This document shows, piece by piece, positions 1 through 6,941 of a stretch of DNA of 9,724 nucleotides. A program made the translations under genes and the position numbers. Source of the stretch: Methylovulum sp. (GTDB taxonomy: Bacteria > Pseudomonadota > Gammaproteobacteria > Methylococcales > Methylomonadaceae); contig JAQTNZ010000054.1 in assembly GCA_028713595.1 (NCBI GenBank), forward strand, positions 1 to 9,724, in the 5' to 3' direction. The notes beneath the pieces are model-generated. The model saw nothing but the letters and a program-made list of their open reading frames with translations, ran no database searches and had not been told where the DNA came from. The number at the start of each line of letters is the position of its first letter. The first letter of the stretch is position 1.

Positions 1-1585
1 GCAACACCAGCTTAAGGTGACGTTGGCCGACAATCCGCGCCTGCACCACATCAAATTGGCCATGAAAAATCGGCTCAGGAAAGCCCTGCCCCCACGTGGC
101 GGCATTTTGCAGCAATTCGGCAAGCTCTAAGGTCATGTCCTGCTCGGCCAACTCACCATCAGAAAATATTTTTTGTTCCAGATCAACATCGTTCAAACGC
201 TTGCGGACGTATTCATCAAACACCAACGCGAACGCCGGATAATCGTGCATCGCCAAAGTCAACCCTGCCGCCATCGCATGGCCCCCAAACTTACTGAGCA
301 GTTTCGGATGGGTGGCGGCAATGTCGCTTAACACATCACGGATATGCACCCCGGCGATAGACCGCGCCGAGCCTTTAATCAAATCCTTGCCCGCCGGGGC
401 AAAAGCGATCACTGGGCGGTGCAACTGATCCTTAATACGCGCCGCCAAAATGCCGATAACACCCTGGTGCCAATTGGCATCATACAAACACAGCCCCGCT
501 GGGGCGTGATGTTCGTCCAATTTTTTCATGTCCGCCAATAAGGCCAGCGCCTCAAACTTCATCTGCCCTTCGATGTCACGGCGGTCATTATTCAAATCAT
601 CCAACTGCATAGCCATGTCATTAGCCAATTTTTCGTTATCGGTCAACAGGCACTGAATCCCTAAAGACATATCATCCATGCGTCCAGCGGCGTTTAAACG
701 TGGCCCCAAAGCAAAACCCAAATCAGCAGGGACTATCGTCAGCGGATTCTTGCCGGCAATTTTAAGCAAAGCCTGTAAGCCAGGATGGGCGCGGCCCATG
801 CGGATGCGCTGCAAACCCTGATAAACCAACGTGCGGTTTACCCCATCCAGCGCCACCACATCGGCGACCGTGCCTAAGGCCACATAATCCAACAACTGCG
901 CCAGATTCGGTTCCGGGATTTGCCGCTGCCCGAACCAACCCAGCTCACGCAAACGGCTACGCAACGCCATCAACACATAAAACATCACCCCAACCCCGGC
1001 CAAGGCTTTGCTAGGGAATGTATCACCGGGCAAATTAGGGTTAACAATAGCATCGGCGGCGGGCAATTCAGTACCCGGCAAATGGTGATCTGTGACCAGT
1101 ACAATAATTCCGGCGGCTTTGGCTACCTTAACACCATCAATACTGGATATGCCATTATCGACCGTAATCAACACATCCGGTTGCTGTTGTTTGACCAGCT
1201 CGACAATTTCCGGCGTTAAGCCATAACCGTATTCAAAGCGGTTAGGCACCACAAATGACACCTGCCCTGCCCCAAGCAATTGCAGCCCCTTAATCGCCAC
1301 CGCGCAACTGGTCGCCCCATCGGCATCAAAATCCGCCACGATGGTTATCTTTTGTTGGCTTTGCAGCGCGGTGACAAGCCGTGCCACCATCGTTTCCATG
1401 CCGGATAACAGCCACGGCGATGGCAGTTTGGACAGGCTTCTGTCCAATTCGGCGGCTGACAGTATCCCTCTTGCAGAAAAAATACGCTCCAACAGCGGCG
1501 GCATATCGGTAAATTGTCCGCGCTTTTTCGCCACAGGACGCGGGACAATAGTTTTTTTAATGCCTTGATAGTACATAGCTTGCAT
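1..1585 (-). CDS. recJ: Single-stranded-DNA-specific 5'-3' exonuclease RecJ (3' end cut by window start)
   Basis: RecJ degrades single-stranded DNA 5' to 3' in RecF-pathway recombination, mismatch repair and base excision repair. The reading frame is open from the ATG at 1585 to the window edge, 528 codons, so about 50 residues are missing compared with the 577-aa E. coli protein. DHH-family motifs are clear: DFDADGATS (residues 85-93, metal-binding aspartates), VDNGISS, VTDHHLPG (the DHH signature), LGTVADVV and GPRLNAAGRMDDMS. The DHHA1 motif KFGGHAMAAG lies further on, and the final visible stretch (IVGQRHLKLVL) matches the start of the C-terminal OB region. A second in-frame ATG at 1576 is also possible, since neither has a good ribosome binding site. 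Identification rests on end-to-end resemblance to E. coli RecJ and is very secure. It probably has its own promoter, because the tRNA terminator lies upstream. Confidence 0.97.
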   Translation of the reverse strand, partial: MQAMYYQGIKKTIVPRPVAKKRGQFTDMPPLLERIFSARGILSAAELDRSLSKLPSPWLLSGMETMVARLVTALQSQQKITIVADFDADGATSCAVAIKGLQLLGAGQVSFVVPNRFEYGYGLTPEIVELVKQQQPDVLITVDNGISSIDGVKVAKAAGIIVLVTDHHLPGTELPAADAIVNPNLPGDTFPSKALAGVGVMFYVLMALRSRLRELGWFGQRQIPEPNLAQLLDYVALGTVADVVALDGVNRTLVYQGLQRIRMGRAHPGLQALLKIAGKNPLTIVPADLGFALGPRLNAAGRMDDMSLGIQCLLTDNEKLANDMAMQLDDLNNDRRDIEGQMKFEALALLADMKKLDEHHAPAGLCLYDANWHQGVIGILAARIKDQLHRPVIAFAPAGKDLIKGSARSIAGVHIRDVLSDIAATHPKLLSKFGGHAMAAGLTLAMHDYPAFALVFDEYVRKRLNDVDLEQKIFSDGELAEQDMTLELAELLQNAATWGQGFPEPIFHGQFDVVQARIVGQRHLKLVL

Positions 1586-1860
1586 TTCAGGTAAGAAAAC
1601 GGATCAGGCCAGATTATAAATGGCGATGGCTATAGATGTTGATATTTTTAATGGCTTAGGCGAAACCGACTAGCCCTTCCCGTTTTCTGAAAGGCCGTCC
1701 ATCACTTTTTTCGCCTCCGCCCTGGCGTGGGAATGTAAGGGAAGTTGCCGCCAATGTCGGCCAACAGGCATTCTGCGGCTTTGATGGGTTGTGTTTATAC
1801 TGGGCGTTAACGCCTAAATGGAAGCCGACCTGGCGAAACGGCTACAAAACTTTTAGGCAT
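1586..1860. other. Gap between recJ and tRNA-Phe genes, no gene recognised
   Basis: This 275-base stretch holds no convincing gene. It contains the possible recJ promoter at its low end and a perfect 12-base palindrome, GGCGTTAACGCC, at 1803-1814. On the minus strand about 1675-1745 it contains the string CATTCCCACGCCAGGGCG. That string resembles half of a CATTCCCACGC/GCGTGGGAATG-type dispersed palindrome that I associate with gammaproteobacterial intergenic regions. Short open stretches on both strands carry no start site and no recognisable protein. It may be decayed repeat or gene debris. Confidence 0.4.
1613..1642 (-). promoter_or_regulatory. Possible recJ promoter
   Basis: Reading the minus strand, a perfect TATAAT (1618-1613) lies 28 bases before the recJ ATG at 1585. 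A weak -35-like TCAACA (1642-1637, four of six matches to TTGACA) sits 18 bases upstream of it. A promoter is expected here because the tRNA terminator separates recJ from the upstream genes. The -10 is good and the -35 is poor, so this is tentative. Confidence 0.4.
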
Positions 1861-1891
1861 AAAAAAACCGACAATAAAGTCGGTCTTTTTT
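1861..1891 (-). terminator. Rho-independent terminator of the tRNA-Phe pair
   Basis: In the minus-strand transcript the stem GACCGAC/GTCGGTT closes a six-base TTTATT loop. It is preceded by an A run and followed by a run of seven T. The arms lie at 1879-1885 and 1866-1872. It begins 10-15 bases after the CCA end of the second tRNA, which is the expected spot for a tRNA operon terminator. The A run before the stem means it could also stop transcription on the plus strand. Confidence 0.9.
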
Positions 1892-1900
1892 AAAATACCA

Positions 1901-1976
<76 letters not shown>

Positions 1977-2028
1977 TTGATATTCGGTAAACAACCCCAT
2001 TGCTGGGAATTGCCGCTTTTTTTACAGA

Positions 2029-2104
<76 letters not shown>

Positions 2105-2123
2105 CAAGCTGCAAAAAACGCCT

Positions 2124-2152
2124 ATTAAACCGTATAATGCCCTGGCCGTCAA
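2124..2152 (-). promoter_or_regulatory. Sigma-70 promoter of the tRNA-Phe operon
   Basis: On the minus strand a -35 TTGACG (2152-2147) is followed after exactly 17 bases by a -10 TTTAAT (2129-2124), then by AGGCG. Transcription should start about 7 bases on, inside a GC-rich discriminator as is common for stable-RNA promoters, some 15 bases before the first tRNA. An alternative TATACG-like -10 overlaps the spacer. The promoter is close to consensus and well placed. Confidence 0.75.
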
Positions 2153-2186
2153 GCGTTATTGCTGGTTTTTTGCACATAGTGGCGAT

Positions 2187-2339
2187 TTATTTAACGACGG
2201 ACAACGGTTCTGGCTGCGCCGCCGCTTCCTGTTTCCGCTGCTCCGATAACAATGTCCCCCCCACCAAAAAGGCCAAGACGGCCAAATAGACCATTGAGGC
2301 GACATAGCGGGCTTTTTTGCTTTGTTTATACTCGTCCAT
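2187..2339 (-). CDS. Small single-span membrane protein encoded directly after tatC
   Basis: This is a 50-aa open frame. It begins MDEYKQSKKARY, has one hydrophobic helix at about residues 12-31 (…VYLAVLAFLVGG…), and ends in a charged tail with EQRKQEAAAQPEP. The lysine/arginine-rich N-terminus before the helix predicts the N-terminus inside the cytoplasm. The start is supported by a good ribosome binding site, AGGAAAG, a few bases before the ATG, lying in the 8-base gap after the tatC stop. It is therefore probably translated as the last gene of the tat operon. I do not recognise the family. A role as an accessory to the Tat translocase is suggested only by position and topology. No processing site typical of a secreted protein is seen. 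Confidence 0.75.
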   Translation of the reverse strand: MDEYKQSKKARYVASMVYLAVLAFLVGGTLLSEQRKQEAAAQPEPLSVVK

Positions 2340-2347
2340 AATCTTTC

Positions 2348-3145
2348 CTACTTATCGTGTTTATGAATCGTCTGGATATTGGCGGGCAACAATTCTTCAC
2401 TGGTTTCGTTGTCTTTAGGCAATAGCTTGGCAAACAACAGCCCCATTTCAAACAACAGCCACATCGGCACGGCCAGCAAGGTTTGCGAAATGGCATCGGG
2501 TGGTGTCAGGAACATGGCGATGACAAAAACGCCAACAATCACATAAGGCCGTTTTTCCGCCAAATCCGCCGTGGAAACAAAACCTGTCCAAACCAAGACG
2601 ATGGTAAAAATGGGAATTTCAAAACAGACCCCAAAGGCGAAAAATAAGGCCAGGACAAAATCCAGATATTTGGCAATGTCGGTCATGACCGTGACCCCCA
2701 CAGGGGCGGCGGCGGTGAGGAAACCAAACACCAACGGGAAAACGATAAAATAGGCAAAGGCCACGCCGATATAAAACAGCAAGGTGCTGGCGACCAATAA
2801 CGGCAAGACCAACCGCTTTTCGTGCCTGTACAGGCCAGGGGCGACAAATGCCCAGAATTGGTACAGGATGACCGGAACGGACGCAAAAACCGCAACAATA
2901 AACGCCAGTTTAAAGGGGGTAAAAAACGGCGAGGCCACGTCAATGGCAATCATCGTGCTATTTTTGGGCATGTGCTTGAGCAACGGCCCTGCGAGCAGAC
3001 TGTAAATTTCATTGGCATAAGCCGCCAAGCCACCAAAAACCAGCAATACGCATAAGATCACCCGCAGGAGGCGGTCACGCAATTCTATCAGATGGCTGAT
3101 AAAGGGTTGCGGTTGCCCTGATTCTTCAAAATCAAGTTTGTTCAT
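2348..3145 (-). CDS. tatC: Sec-independent protein translocase TatC
   Basis: TatC is the polytopic inner-membrane core of the twin-arginine translocase and, with TatB, binds the RR signal peptide of folded substrates. The 265-aa protein has the N-terminal [20 protein letters not shown], the long [19 protein letters not shown] region, FEIPI and [11 protein letters not shown]…LTPPD, all hallmark TatC segments. Residues E21, E109, E176 and D217 correspond to E. coli E15, E103, E170 and D211, so signal-peptide and structural acidic residues are kept. Six membrane spans are apparent. It overlaps the end of tatB by 14 bases, indicating translational coupling. The C-terminal tail of about 25 residues after the last span is hydrophilic and slightly longer than in E. 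coli. Confidence 0.98.
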   Translation of the reverse strand: MNKLDFEESGQPQPFISHLIELRDRLLRVILCVLLVFGGLAAYANEIYSLLAGPLLKHMPKNSTMIAIDVASPFFTPFKLAFIVAVFASVPVILYQFWAFVAPGLYRHEKRLVLPLLVASTLLFYIGVAFAYFIVFPLVFGFLTAAAPVGVTVMTDIAKYLDFVLALFFAFGVCFEIPIFTIVLVWTGFVSTADLAEKRPYVIVGVFVIAMFLTPPDAISQTLLAVPMWLLFEMGLLFAKLLPKDNETSEELLPANIQTIHKHDK

Positions 3146-3452
3146 GGTTATCGTGTGGCTTAAGGTCGTCTTGCAAAGAATCCAGTGAGGCTTTTACGGT
3201 CTGCGAGGCATCGTTAAGTTCATCCTGAATGTTTTTCAGCTCTTGCAAAGCCGACTGCTCGTTAAACAACTGGCGCATTTCTTCGGCTTGCAACTCGGCG
3301 CTGATTTCCGCCTTGACATTGGCGACCATAGCGCGGGTTTTGCCTAGCCAAAAACCTGCCAACCGCGCCACTTTCGGCAATCGCTCCGGCCCTATCACCA
3401 ATAAGGCCACCAAGGCGACCATGCACAGCTCGGAAAAGCCGACTTCAAACAT
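3132..3452 (-). CDS. tatB: Sec-independent protein translocase TatB
   Basis: TatB partners TatC in the substrate-receptor complex of the Tat pathway. The 106-aa protein starts MFEVGFSEL, with the conserved E8 inside a single N-terminal hydrophobic helix. This is followed by the hinge IGPERLPK and an amphipathic helix. The rest is an acidic, helix-forming tail rich in E, Q and L, as in other TatB proteins. MFxxGFSEL distinguishes it from TatA. The ATG lies 5 bases after the tatA stop, with no strong ribosome binding site, and the 3' end overlaps tatC by 14 bases. It is probably translated through coupling. Confidence 0.96.
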   Translation of the reverse strand: MFEVGFSELCMVALVALLVIGPERLPKVARLAGFWLGKTRAMVANVKAEISAELQAEEMRQLFNEQSALQELKNIQDELNDASQTVKASLDSLQDDLKPHDNHEQT

Positions 3453-3457
3453 GGCGG

Positions 3458-3673
3458 CTAGGCCTGGTCATTTTTTTTGGCGGTGACTTCGCCTTCAATG
3501 GTGTGGCCATCACCGGCAGCAGTTTTGTTATCCGCCTCACCGTCTTTCATCGCGGATTTAAAGCCTTTGATCGCCCCGCCCAAATCCGCGCCGATATTGC
3601 GTAGGCGTTTGGTACCAAACACCACGACGACAATCGCCAATACAACTAAAAGATGTGGAATGCTAAAGCCCAT
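3458..3673 (-). CDS. tatA: Sec-independent protein translocase TatA
   Basis: TatA oligomerises to form the Tat transport path for folded proteins. The 71-aa protein begins [24 protein letters not shown], abbreviated here as an N-terminal helix (residues 6-20) followed by the FG-TKRLRN hinge. A second amphipathic helix contains the typical [13 protein letters not shown], and the tail is charged. The frame stays open upstream to 3799, but the start at 3673 is chosen for two reasons: the TatA family begins here, and an AGAGG ribosome binding site precedes it at the right distance. An unusual GC-rich nested hairpin lies in the 82-base gap that separates it from hisE. Confidence 0.97.
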   Translation of the reverse strand: MGFSIPHLLVVLAIVVVVFGTKRLRNIGADLGGAIKGFKSAMKDGEADNKTAAGDGHTIEGEVTAKKNDQA

Positions 3674-3712
3674 ATTTGCCTCTGTTTGCTCTAATGTGGT
3701 TTTTGTTTCATT

Positions 3713-3750
3713 GCTGCCCCACCCCTGCCCCTGACGGGACAGCGGGCAGC
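3713..3750 (-). other. GC-rich nested hairpin between hisE and tatA
   Basis: In the minus-strand transcript an inner stem CTGTCCC/GGGGCAG (3742-3736 with 3731-3725, one G-U pair) closes the tetraloop GTCA. It is enclosed by an outer stem GCTGCCC/GGGCAGC (3750-3744 with 3719-3713) with perfect pairing. It begins 5 bases after the hisE stop and ends about 40 bases before the tatA ATG. No T run follows, so it is not a standard terminator. A role in RNA processing, stability or his/tat expression ratio is inference. Confidence 0.6.
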
Positions 3751-3755
3751 CTGAT

Positions 3756-4073
3756 TTAAGGGTTGCGCCGGGCTTTTTCTTCCAGGCCGGACAAGCCAAA
3801 ACGCCGCCGAAGTTCGGCTAATACATCATCAGGATGCAAGCCTTGAGCCGCCAGCAACACCATACAACGTAACCATAAGTCGGCAGTTTCATAAATAATT
3901 TGCTCTTTGTCGCCATTTTTGGCCGCAATCACGGTTTCGGTCGCTTCTTCACCGATTTTTTTCAAAATGGTGTCCAGGCCTTTGGCATACAAGCTGGCGA
4001 CATAGGATTTATCGGCAGATTGCTGTTTGCGCTCTTCTAAGACTTCGGCGAGTTGGGTTAGGGTGTCGTTCAT
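3756..4073 (-). CDS. hisE: Phosphoribosyl-ATP pyrophosphatase HisE
   Basis: HisE hydrolyses phosphoribosyl-ATP to phosphoribosyl-AMP, the second step of histidine synthesis, in the cytoplasm. The 105-aa all-helical protein carries the MazG-like metal site. GEEATETV provides E42, E43 and E46, and the second helix pair [11 protein letters not shown] provides E62 and D65. The motif [20 protein letters not shown] is typical of the family. The enzyme is free-standing, unlike the HisIE fusion of enterobacteria. No clear ribosome binding site precedes the ATG at 4073. A perfect 16-base palindrome lies just upstream in the 72-base gap to hisI. Confidence 0.97.
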   Translation of the reverse strand: MNDTLTQLAEVLEERKQQSADKSYVASLYAKGLDTILKKIGEEATETVIAAKNGDKEQIIYETADLWLRCMVLLAAQGLHPDDVLAELRRRFGLSGLEEKARRNP

Positions 4074-4088
4074 GATATTTAGAGGGCA

Positions 4089-4104
4089 TTAGCATTAATG
4101 CTAA
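4089..4104. repeat. Perfect 16-base palindrome upstream of hisE
   Basis: TTAGCATTAATGCTAA reads the same on both strands and lies 16-31 bases before the hisE ATG, in the hisI-hisE gap. It could be a dimeric regulator's operator or a small hairpin near the ribosome binding region. No protein can be assigned from sequence alone. Confidence 0.55.
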
Positions 4105-4145
4105 ATAAATCAGTAAAATGAGCAGTGTGTGACTAAAATAAAGCG

Positions 4146-4526
4146 TTATTTATAAATCTCATCTGGATTTTTTAACACCGGCTCCACCGCTTGCCATTGC
4201 CCGTCAATCAGCCGCCGATAGAAACAACTCTCGCGTCCGGTATGACAAGCAATACCGCCTTCTTGTTCGATTTCCAGCAAAATAACATCTTCATCACAAT
4301 CCAATTGGATACTGAGGACTTTTTGCCGATGCCCCGACTCTTCGCCTTTACGCCATAAGCGGTTGCGTGAGCGCGACCAATATACGGCATAACCTTCTTG
4401 CACGGTTAGCGCCAAAGATTCACGGTTCATCCAGGCGAACATCACCACCCTGCCATTATCGCTTTGTTGGGCGACCACGGGGATCAAGCCTTCGGGTGTC
4501 CAGTGGATTTCATCTAGCCAGTTCAT
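4146..4526 (-). CDS. hisI: Phosphoribosyl-AMP cyclohydrolase HisI
   Basis: HisI opens the adenine ring of phosphoribosyl-AMP to give ProFAR, the third step of histidine synthesis. The 126-aa protein has the expected free-standing length. It contains [18 protein letters not shown], an acidic metal site DCDED (D76, D78, D80) and the zinc cysteines C77, C94 and C101 within DCDED and ACHTGRESC. All these catalytic positions are present, so it should be active. The ATG at 4526 lies inside the end of the small BrnA-like remnant frame, which stops 14 bases into hisI. There is no strong ribosome binding site. Confidence 0.97.
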   Translation of the reverse strand: MNWLDEIHWTPEGLIPVVAQQSDNGRVVMFAWMNRESLALTVQEGYAVYWSRSRNRLWRKGEESGHRQKVLSIQLDCDEDVILLEIEQEGGIACHTGRESCFYRRLIDGQWQAVEPVLKNPDEIYK

Positions 4527-4620
4527 GCTGCATATACTCGCGTAAAAGTTGGTTGATACGGTCTTGATAATTAACGTTGTGCGTTTTGCCCAAATCGGTC
4601 TGCGTGCCGATAAATCCGCA
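4510..4620 (-). pseudogene. Possible C-terminal remnant of a BrnA/DUF4415-type antitoxin
   Basis: Directly after the hisF stop codon, and in the same frame, 36 codons stay open before a TGA inside the hisI start region. The translation ends with the stretch [17 protein letters not shown] recognise this as resembling the C-terminal ribbon-helix-helix part of BrnA-type antitoxins, typically GYQTRINxLLRxYME. No N-terminal half, ATG start or toxin gene accompanies it. An in-frame TTG could start a short peptide. I read it as the tail of an antitoxin gene left by an old insertion or deletion. The match is short and from memory, so chance resemblance is possible. Confidence 0.4.
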
Positions 4621-5394
4621 TTACAACCTCACTTCAATCCCACGTCCCTGCATGTGTTCTTTCGCTTGCCTGATCGTGTATTCACCAAAGTGAAAAATGC
4701 TGGCTGCCAAGACAGCATCGGCCTTGCCATCCAGCACGCCATCGGCCAGATGGTCCAGGCAACCAACACCGCCCGAGGCGATCACGGGCACGGCAACGGC
4801 TTCGCTGATGGCACGGGTCAAGGCCAAGTCAAAACCTACGCGGGTGCCATCCCTGTCCATACTGGTCAAGAGGATCTCCCCTGCCCCATAAGCCACCATT
4901 TTTTTCGCCCATTCGACCGCGTTTATACCTGTGCCTTTGCGGCCGCCGTGGGTGAAAATTTCCCATCGGTTGGCTTCGTCAGGCAAGCTGACTTTTTTGG
5001 CATCAATAGCGACCACGATACATTGCGAACCGAAGCGTTCGGCGGCTTCTTGGACAAATTCGGGACGGAACACGGCCGCGCTGTTAATGCCAACTTTATC
5101 AGCACCCGCATTCAACATCCGGCGAATATCGTCCAATGTCCGTATGCCGCCGCCCACCGTTAAGGGAATGAACACTTCACTGGCGACCTGTTCAACCACA
5201 TGGACAATGGTGTCACGGTTATCGTGGGTAGCGGTGATGTCCAAAAAAGTGATTTCATCCGCGCCTTCACGGTCATAACGCCTGGCAATCTCCACCGGAT
5301 CGCCGGCATCACGAATATCAACAAATTTTACGCCTTTGACGACCCGACCGTTATCGACATCAAGGCAAGGGATAATACGTTTGGCTAGGCTCAT
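4621..5394 (-). CDS. hisF: Imidazole glycerol phosphate synthase cyclase subunit HisF
   Basis: HisF is the (beta-alpha)8-barrel subunit that uses ammonia from HisH to convert PRFAR into imidazole glycerol phosphate and AICAR. The 257-aa protein has normal length and starts [14 protein letters not shown]. It shows the catalytic aspartates D12 and D131 (AIDAKK), and the phosphate-binding loops VGGGIR (residues 80-85) and ASGGVG. The ATG overlaps the stop codon of the 97-aa gene as ATGA, so translation is probably coupled to that non-his gene. Downstream, hisF is separated from hisI by a 94-base stretch holding an antitoxin-like fragment. Confidence 0.98.
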   Translation of the reverse strand: MSLAKRIIPCLDVDNGRVVKGVKFVDIRDAGDPVEIARRYDREGADEITFLDITATHDNRDTIVHVVEQVASEVFIPLTVGGGIRTLDDIRRMLNAGADKVGINSAAVFRPEFVQEAAERFGSQCIVVAIDAKKVSLPDEANRWEIFTHGGRKGTGINAVEWAKKMVAYGAGEILLTSMDRDGTRVGFDLALTRAISEAVAVPVIASGGVGCLDHLADGVLDGKADAVLAASIFHFGEYTIRQAKEHMQGRGIEVRL

Positions 5395-5684
5395 GCGGCA
5401 ATTCCGGCTTGTTTTTCATCATTTAAACTCAGCGTAAAAATCGCTTTCCGTGTAGTTTGATCAGTGCTTTCCCATAAAATATCAACAAACCGCTCTAACA
5501 GGCTGGCGCGATCTTCCTGTGATTGCGCAAACCAATTTCCCGCTGCGGAAAAACGCACGATAAACGAAGTTGAATCAATACCAGGATACGCCTCTTCAAG
5601 AGTGATTTCTTTTATAGGGTGGTCTTGCGCTGCACACTGCGCTTGAAAAACCTGTAATTTGCTTTCTAACTCTTTTCTATCCAT
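5391..5684 (-). CDS. 97-aa protein of unknown function, partner of the HEPN-like gene
   Basis: This is an acidic small protein of 97 aa, with no signal peptide or membrane helix. The N-terminus [17 protein letters not shown] looks helical. A mixed middle contains [20 protein letters not shown], and a C-terminal part contains [26 protein letters not shown]. The pattern suggests an alpha/beta fold with no known catalytic motif. A strong ribosome binding site, AGAGGGG, lies 8 bases before the ATG. The start overlaps the end of the HEPN-like gene by 19 bases, and the stop overlaps hisF by 4 bases. The pair is therefore co-translated within the his operon. I do not recognise a named family. By position it may be the antidote or co-factor of the HEPN-like protein, but this is inference. 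Confidence 0.85.
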   Translation of the reverse strand: MDRKELESKLQVFQAQCAAQDHPIKEITLEEAYPGIDSTSFIVRFSAAGNWFAQSQEDRASLLERFVDILWESTDQTTRKAIFTLSLNDEKQAGIAA

Positions 5685-6142
5685 TTTAGTAACCCCTCTT
5701 TGTCTGGCAACAACAAAATTAGCTTAAGTGTTAACTTTGTATTTTTATCCCTATCTAAGGTGTCACTTAACTGATAACGTTTTTGCTCACTCCAAGTGCA
5801 TTTACCAGAACTATCAAACAATAGTGCATTGGTTTTCATTAACACCTGATTATTGCCTTTGGCATCATCAAATTTCAACCTTAAACCGCTCAAAATAAAT
5901 AAGGTAGCAATATCGTGTGTTTTGGCGGCTTTTCTAACATCGGCAAGCCCCTCTATTTTAGGGAATTTTTCATCAAACAAGTTAGGCACAGCAAGATGTT
6001 CACAAATTTTTGCCTTTAACATCAATTCAATACTGTAACCCAACAAGTAAAAAGCACCATCATATTTTTCATTATCGGCGAGTATCTCCGCTTCATCAAA
6101 ACGTTCCCAAGCCAGCTTTTTTATTTGTTCCGGGTTTTTCAT
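5666..6142 (-). CDS. HEPN-like domain protein inserted between hisA and hisF
   Basis: This 158-aa soluble helical protein resembles HEPN-domain proteins. The N-terminal helix pair WERFDEAEILADNEKYDGAF followed by YLLGYSIELMLKAKI matches the common HEPN pattern (D/E-A-x-L-L … YDGAYYLxGYAxExxLKA). A later KTHDIATLFILSGL resembles the KTHDLxxLxxLAGL segment. R70 and H76 are spaced RX5H, which fits the RX4-6H ribonuclease signature, but whether these are the catalytic residues is unproven. The frame continues upstream into hisA, but the ATG at 6142 is chosen because it lies 7 bases after the hisA stop and begins the HEPN homology. The ribosome binding site is weak. HEPN proteins are often toxins or RNases of two-gene modules. 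No nucleotidyltransferase is adjacent here. Confidence 0.8.
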   Translation of the reverse strand: MKNPEQIKKLAWERFDEAEILADNEKYDGAFYLLGYSIELMLKAKICEHLAVPNLFDEKFPKIEGLADVRKAAKTHDIATLFILSGLRLKFDDAKGNNQVLMKTNALLFDSSGKCTWSEQKRYQLSDTLDRDKNTKLTLKLILLLPDKEGLLKWIEKS

Positions 6143-6149
6143 TAAGATC

Positions 6150-6881
6150 TTAAAACTGCAAAGCCAATTCCTGAGCCTGCGCAAAATCCAACGTTCCCTC
6201 ATAAATCGCCCGCCCTGTAATCGCACCCATAATCCCCTCATGGGCGACTTTGCCTAAGGCATGGATGTCATCAATATTGGTGATGCCACCGGAGGCGATC
6301 ACGGGGATGCTAATCGCACGGGCCAATCTGGCGGTGGCCTCGACATTGACACCTTGCATCATGCCATCGCGGGAAATGTCGGTGTAAATAATAGCTTCGA
6401 CACCATCGGCCTCAAAATGTTGCGCCAGCTCAACAACATCATGCCGGGACAGTTTCGACCAACCGTCAATAGCCACCTTACCGTCTTTGGCATCCAGGCC
6501 GACAATAATATGGTGCGGATATTTCAATGCGACATCACGGACAAAAAGCGGTTCGTTGACCGCTTTAGTGCCGATAATGACATATTCGACCCCGGCGTTC
6601 AAATAGGTTTCTATGGTTTCTTCGTTGCGGATACCGCCACCGATTTGTACGATCAGATCAGGGTAAGCGTGGACAATCGCATGGACGACTTCGGCATTTT
6701 GGGGCTTGCCCGCAAACGCGCCATCCAAATCCACCAAATGCAGCCGCTTGGCGCCCGCCGCCACCCACCGTCCCGCCACCGCCACCGGATCATCGGAAAA
6801 TACCGTATCATCCTCCATGCGTCCTTGGCGCAAGCGCACACATTTTCCTTCTTTTAAATCGATAGCGGGTATTAACAGCAT
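6150..6881 (-). CDS. hisA: ProFAR isomerase HisA
   Basis: HisA (phosphoribosylformimino-5-aminoimidazole carboxamide ribotide isomerase) catalyses the Amadori-type isomerisation of ProFAR to PRFAR. The 243-aa (beta-alpha)8 barrel starts [17 protein letters not shown]. It contains the two catalytic aspartates, D8 and D130 (VGLDAKDG), the phosphate loop QIGGGIR (79-85) and the second loop ASGGI. A GAGGA ribosome binding site precedes the ATG by about 10 bases. It follows hisH after a 60-base gap. Downstream the usual neighbour hisF is displaced by the HEPN-like pair. Confidence 0.98.
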   Translation of the reverse strand: MLLIPAIDLKEGKCVRLRQGRMEDDTVFSDDPVAVAGRWVAAGAKRLHLVDLDGAFAGKPQNAEVVHAIVHAYPDLIVQIGGGIRNEETIETYLNAGVEYVIIGTKAVNEPLFVRDVALKYPHHIIVGLDAKDGKVAIDGWSKLSRHDVVELAQHFEADGVEAIIYTDISRDGMMQGVNVEATARLARAISIPVIASGGITNIDDIHALGKVAHEGIMGAITGRAIYEGTLDFAQAQELALQF

Positions 6882-6941
6882 AACAAACGGTTCCTCAACA
6901 CGGGTAGTAAGAAATAATTAGAGGTGTACGCCATCACGCCA

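Noticed and set aside
1345..1548. Minus-strand frame within the 5' part of recJ
   Set aside because: It is an alternative frame of recJ, which has continuous family motifs through this region.
3674..3799. Upstream extension of tatA
   Set aside because: It would overlap hisE and the hairpin region. TatA proteins begin at MGFSI and a good ribosome binding site precedes 3673.
4549..5163. Long open frame (204 codons) on the plus strand
   Set aside because: It lies antisense to hisF, whose barrel motifs and length are complete. The translation resembles no family.
6143..6241. Upstream extension of the HEPN-like gene into hisA
   Set aside because: The extension is only the out-of-frame end of hisA. 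HEPN resemblance starts at the ATG at 6142.
6261..6857. Long open frame (198 codons) on the plus strand
   Set aside because: Antisense to hisA. hisA and hisF are related barrels with similar codon use, so both throw the same kind of antisense open frame.
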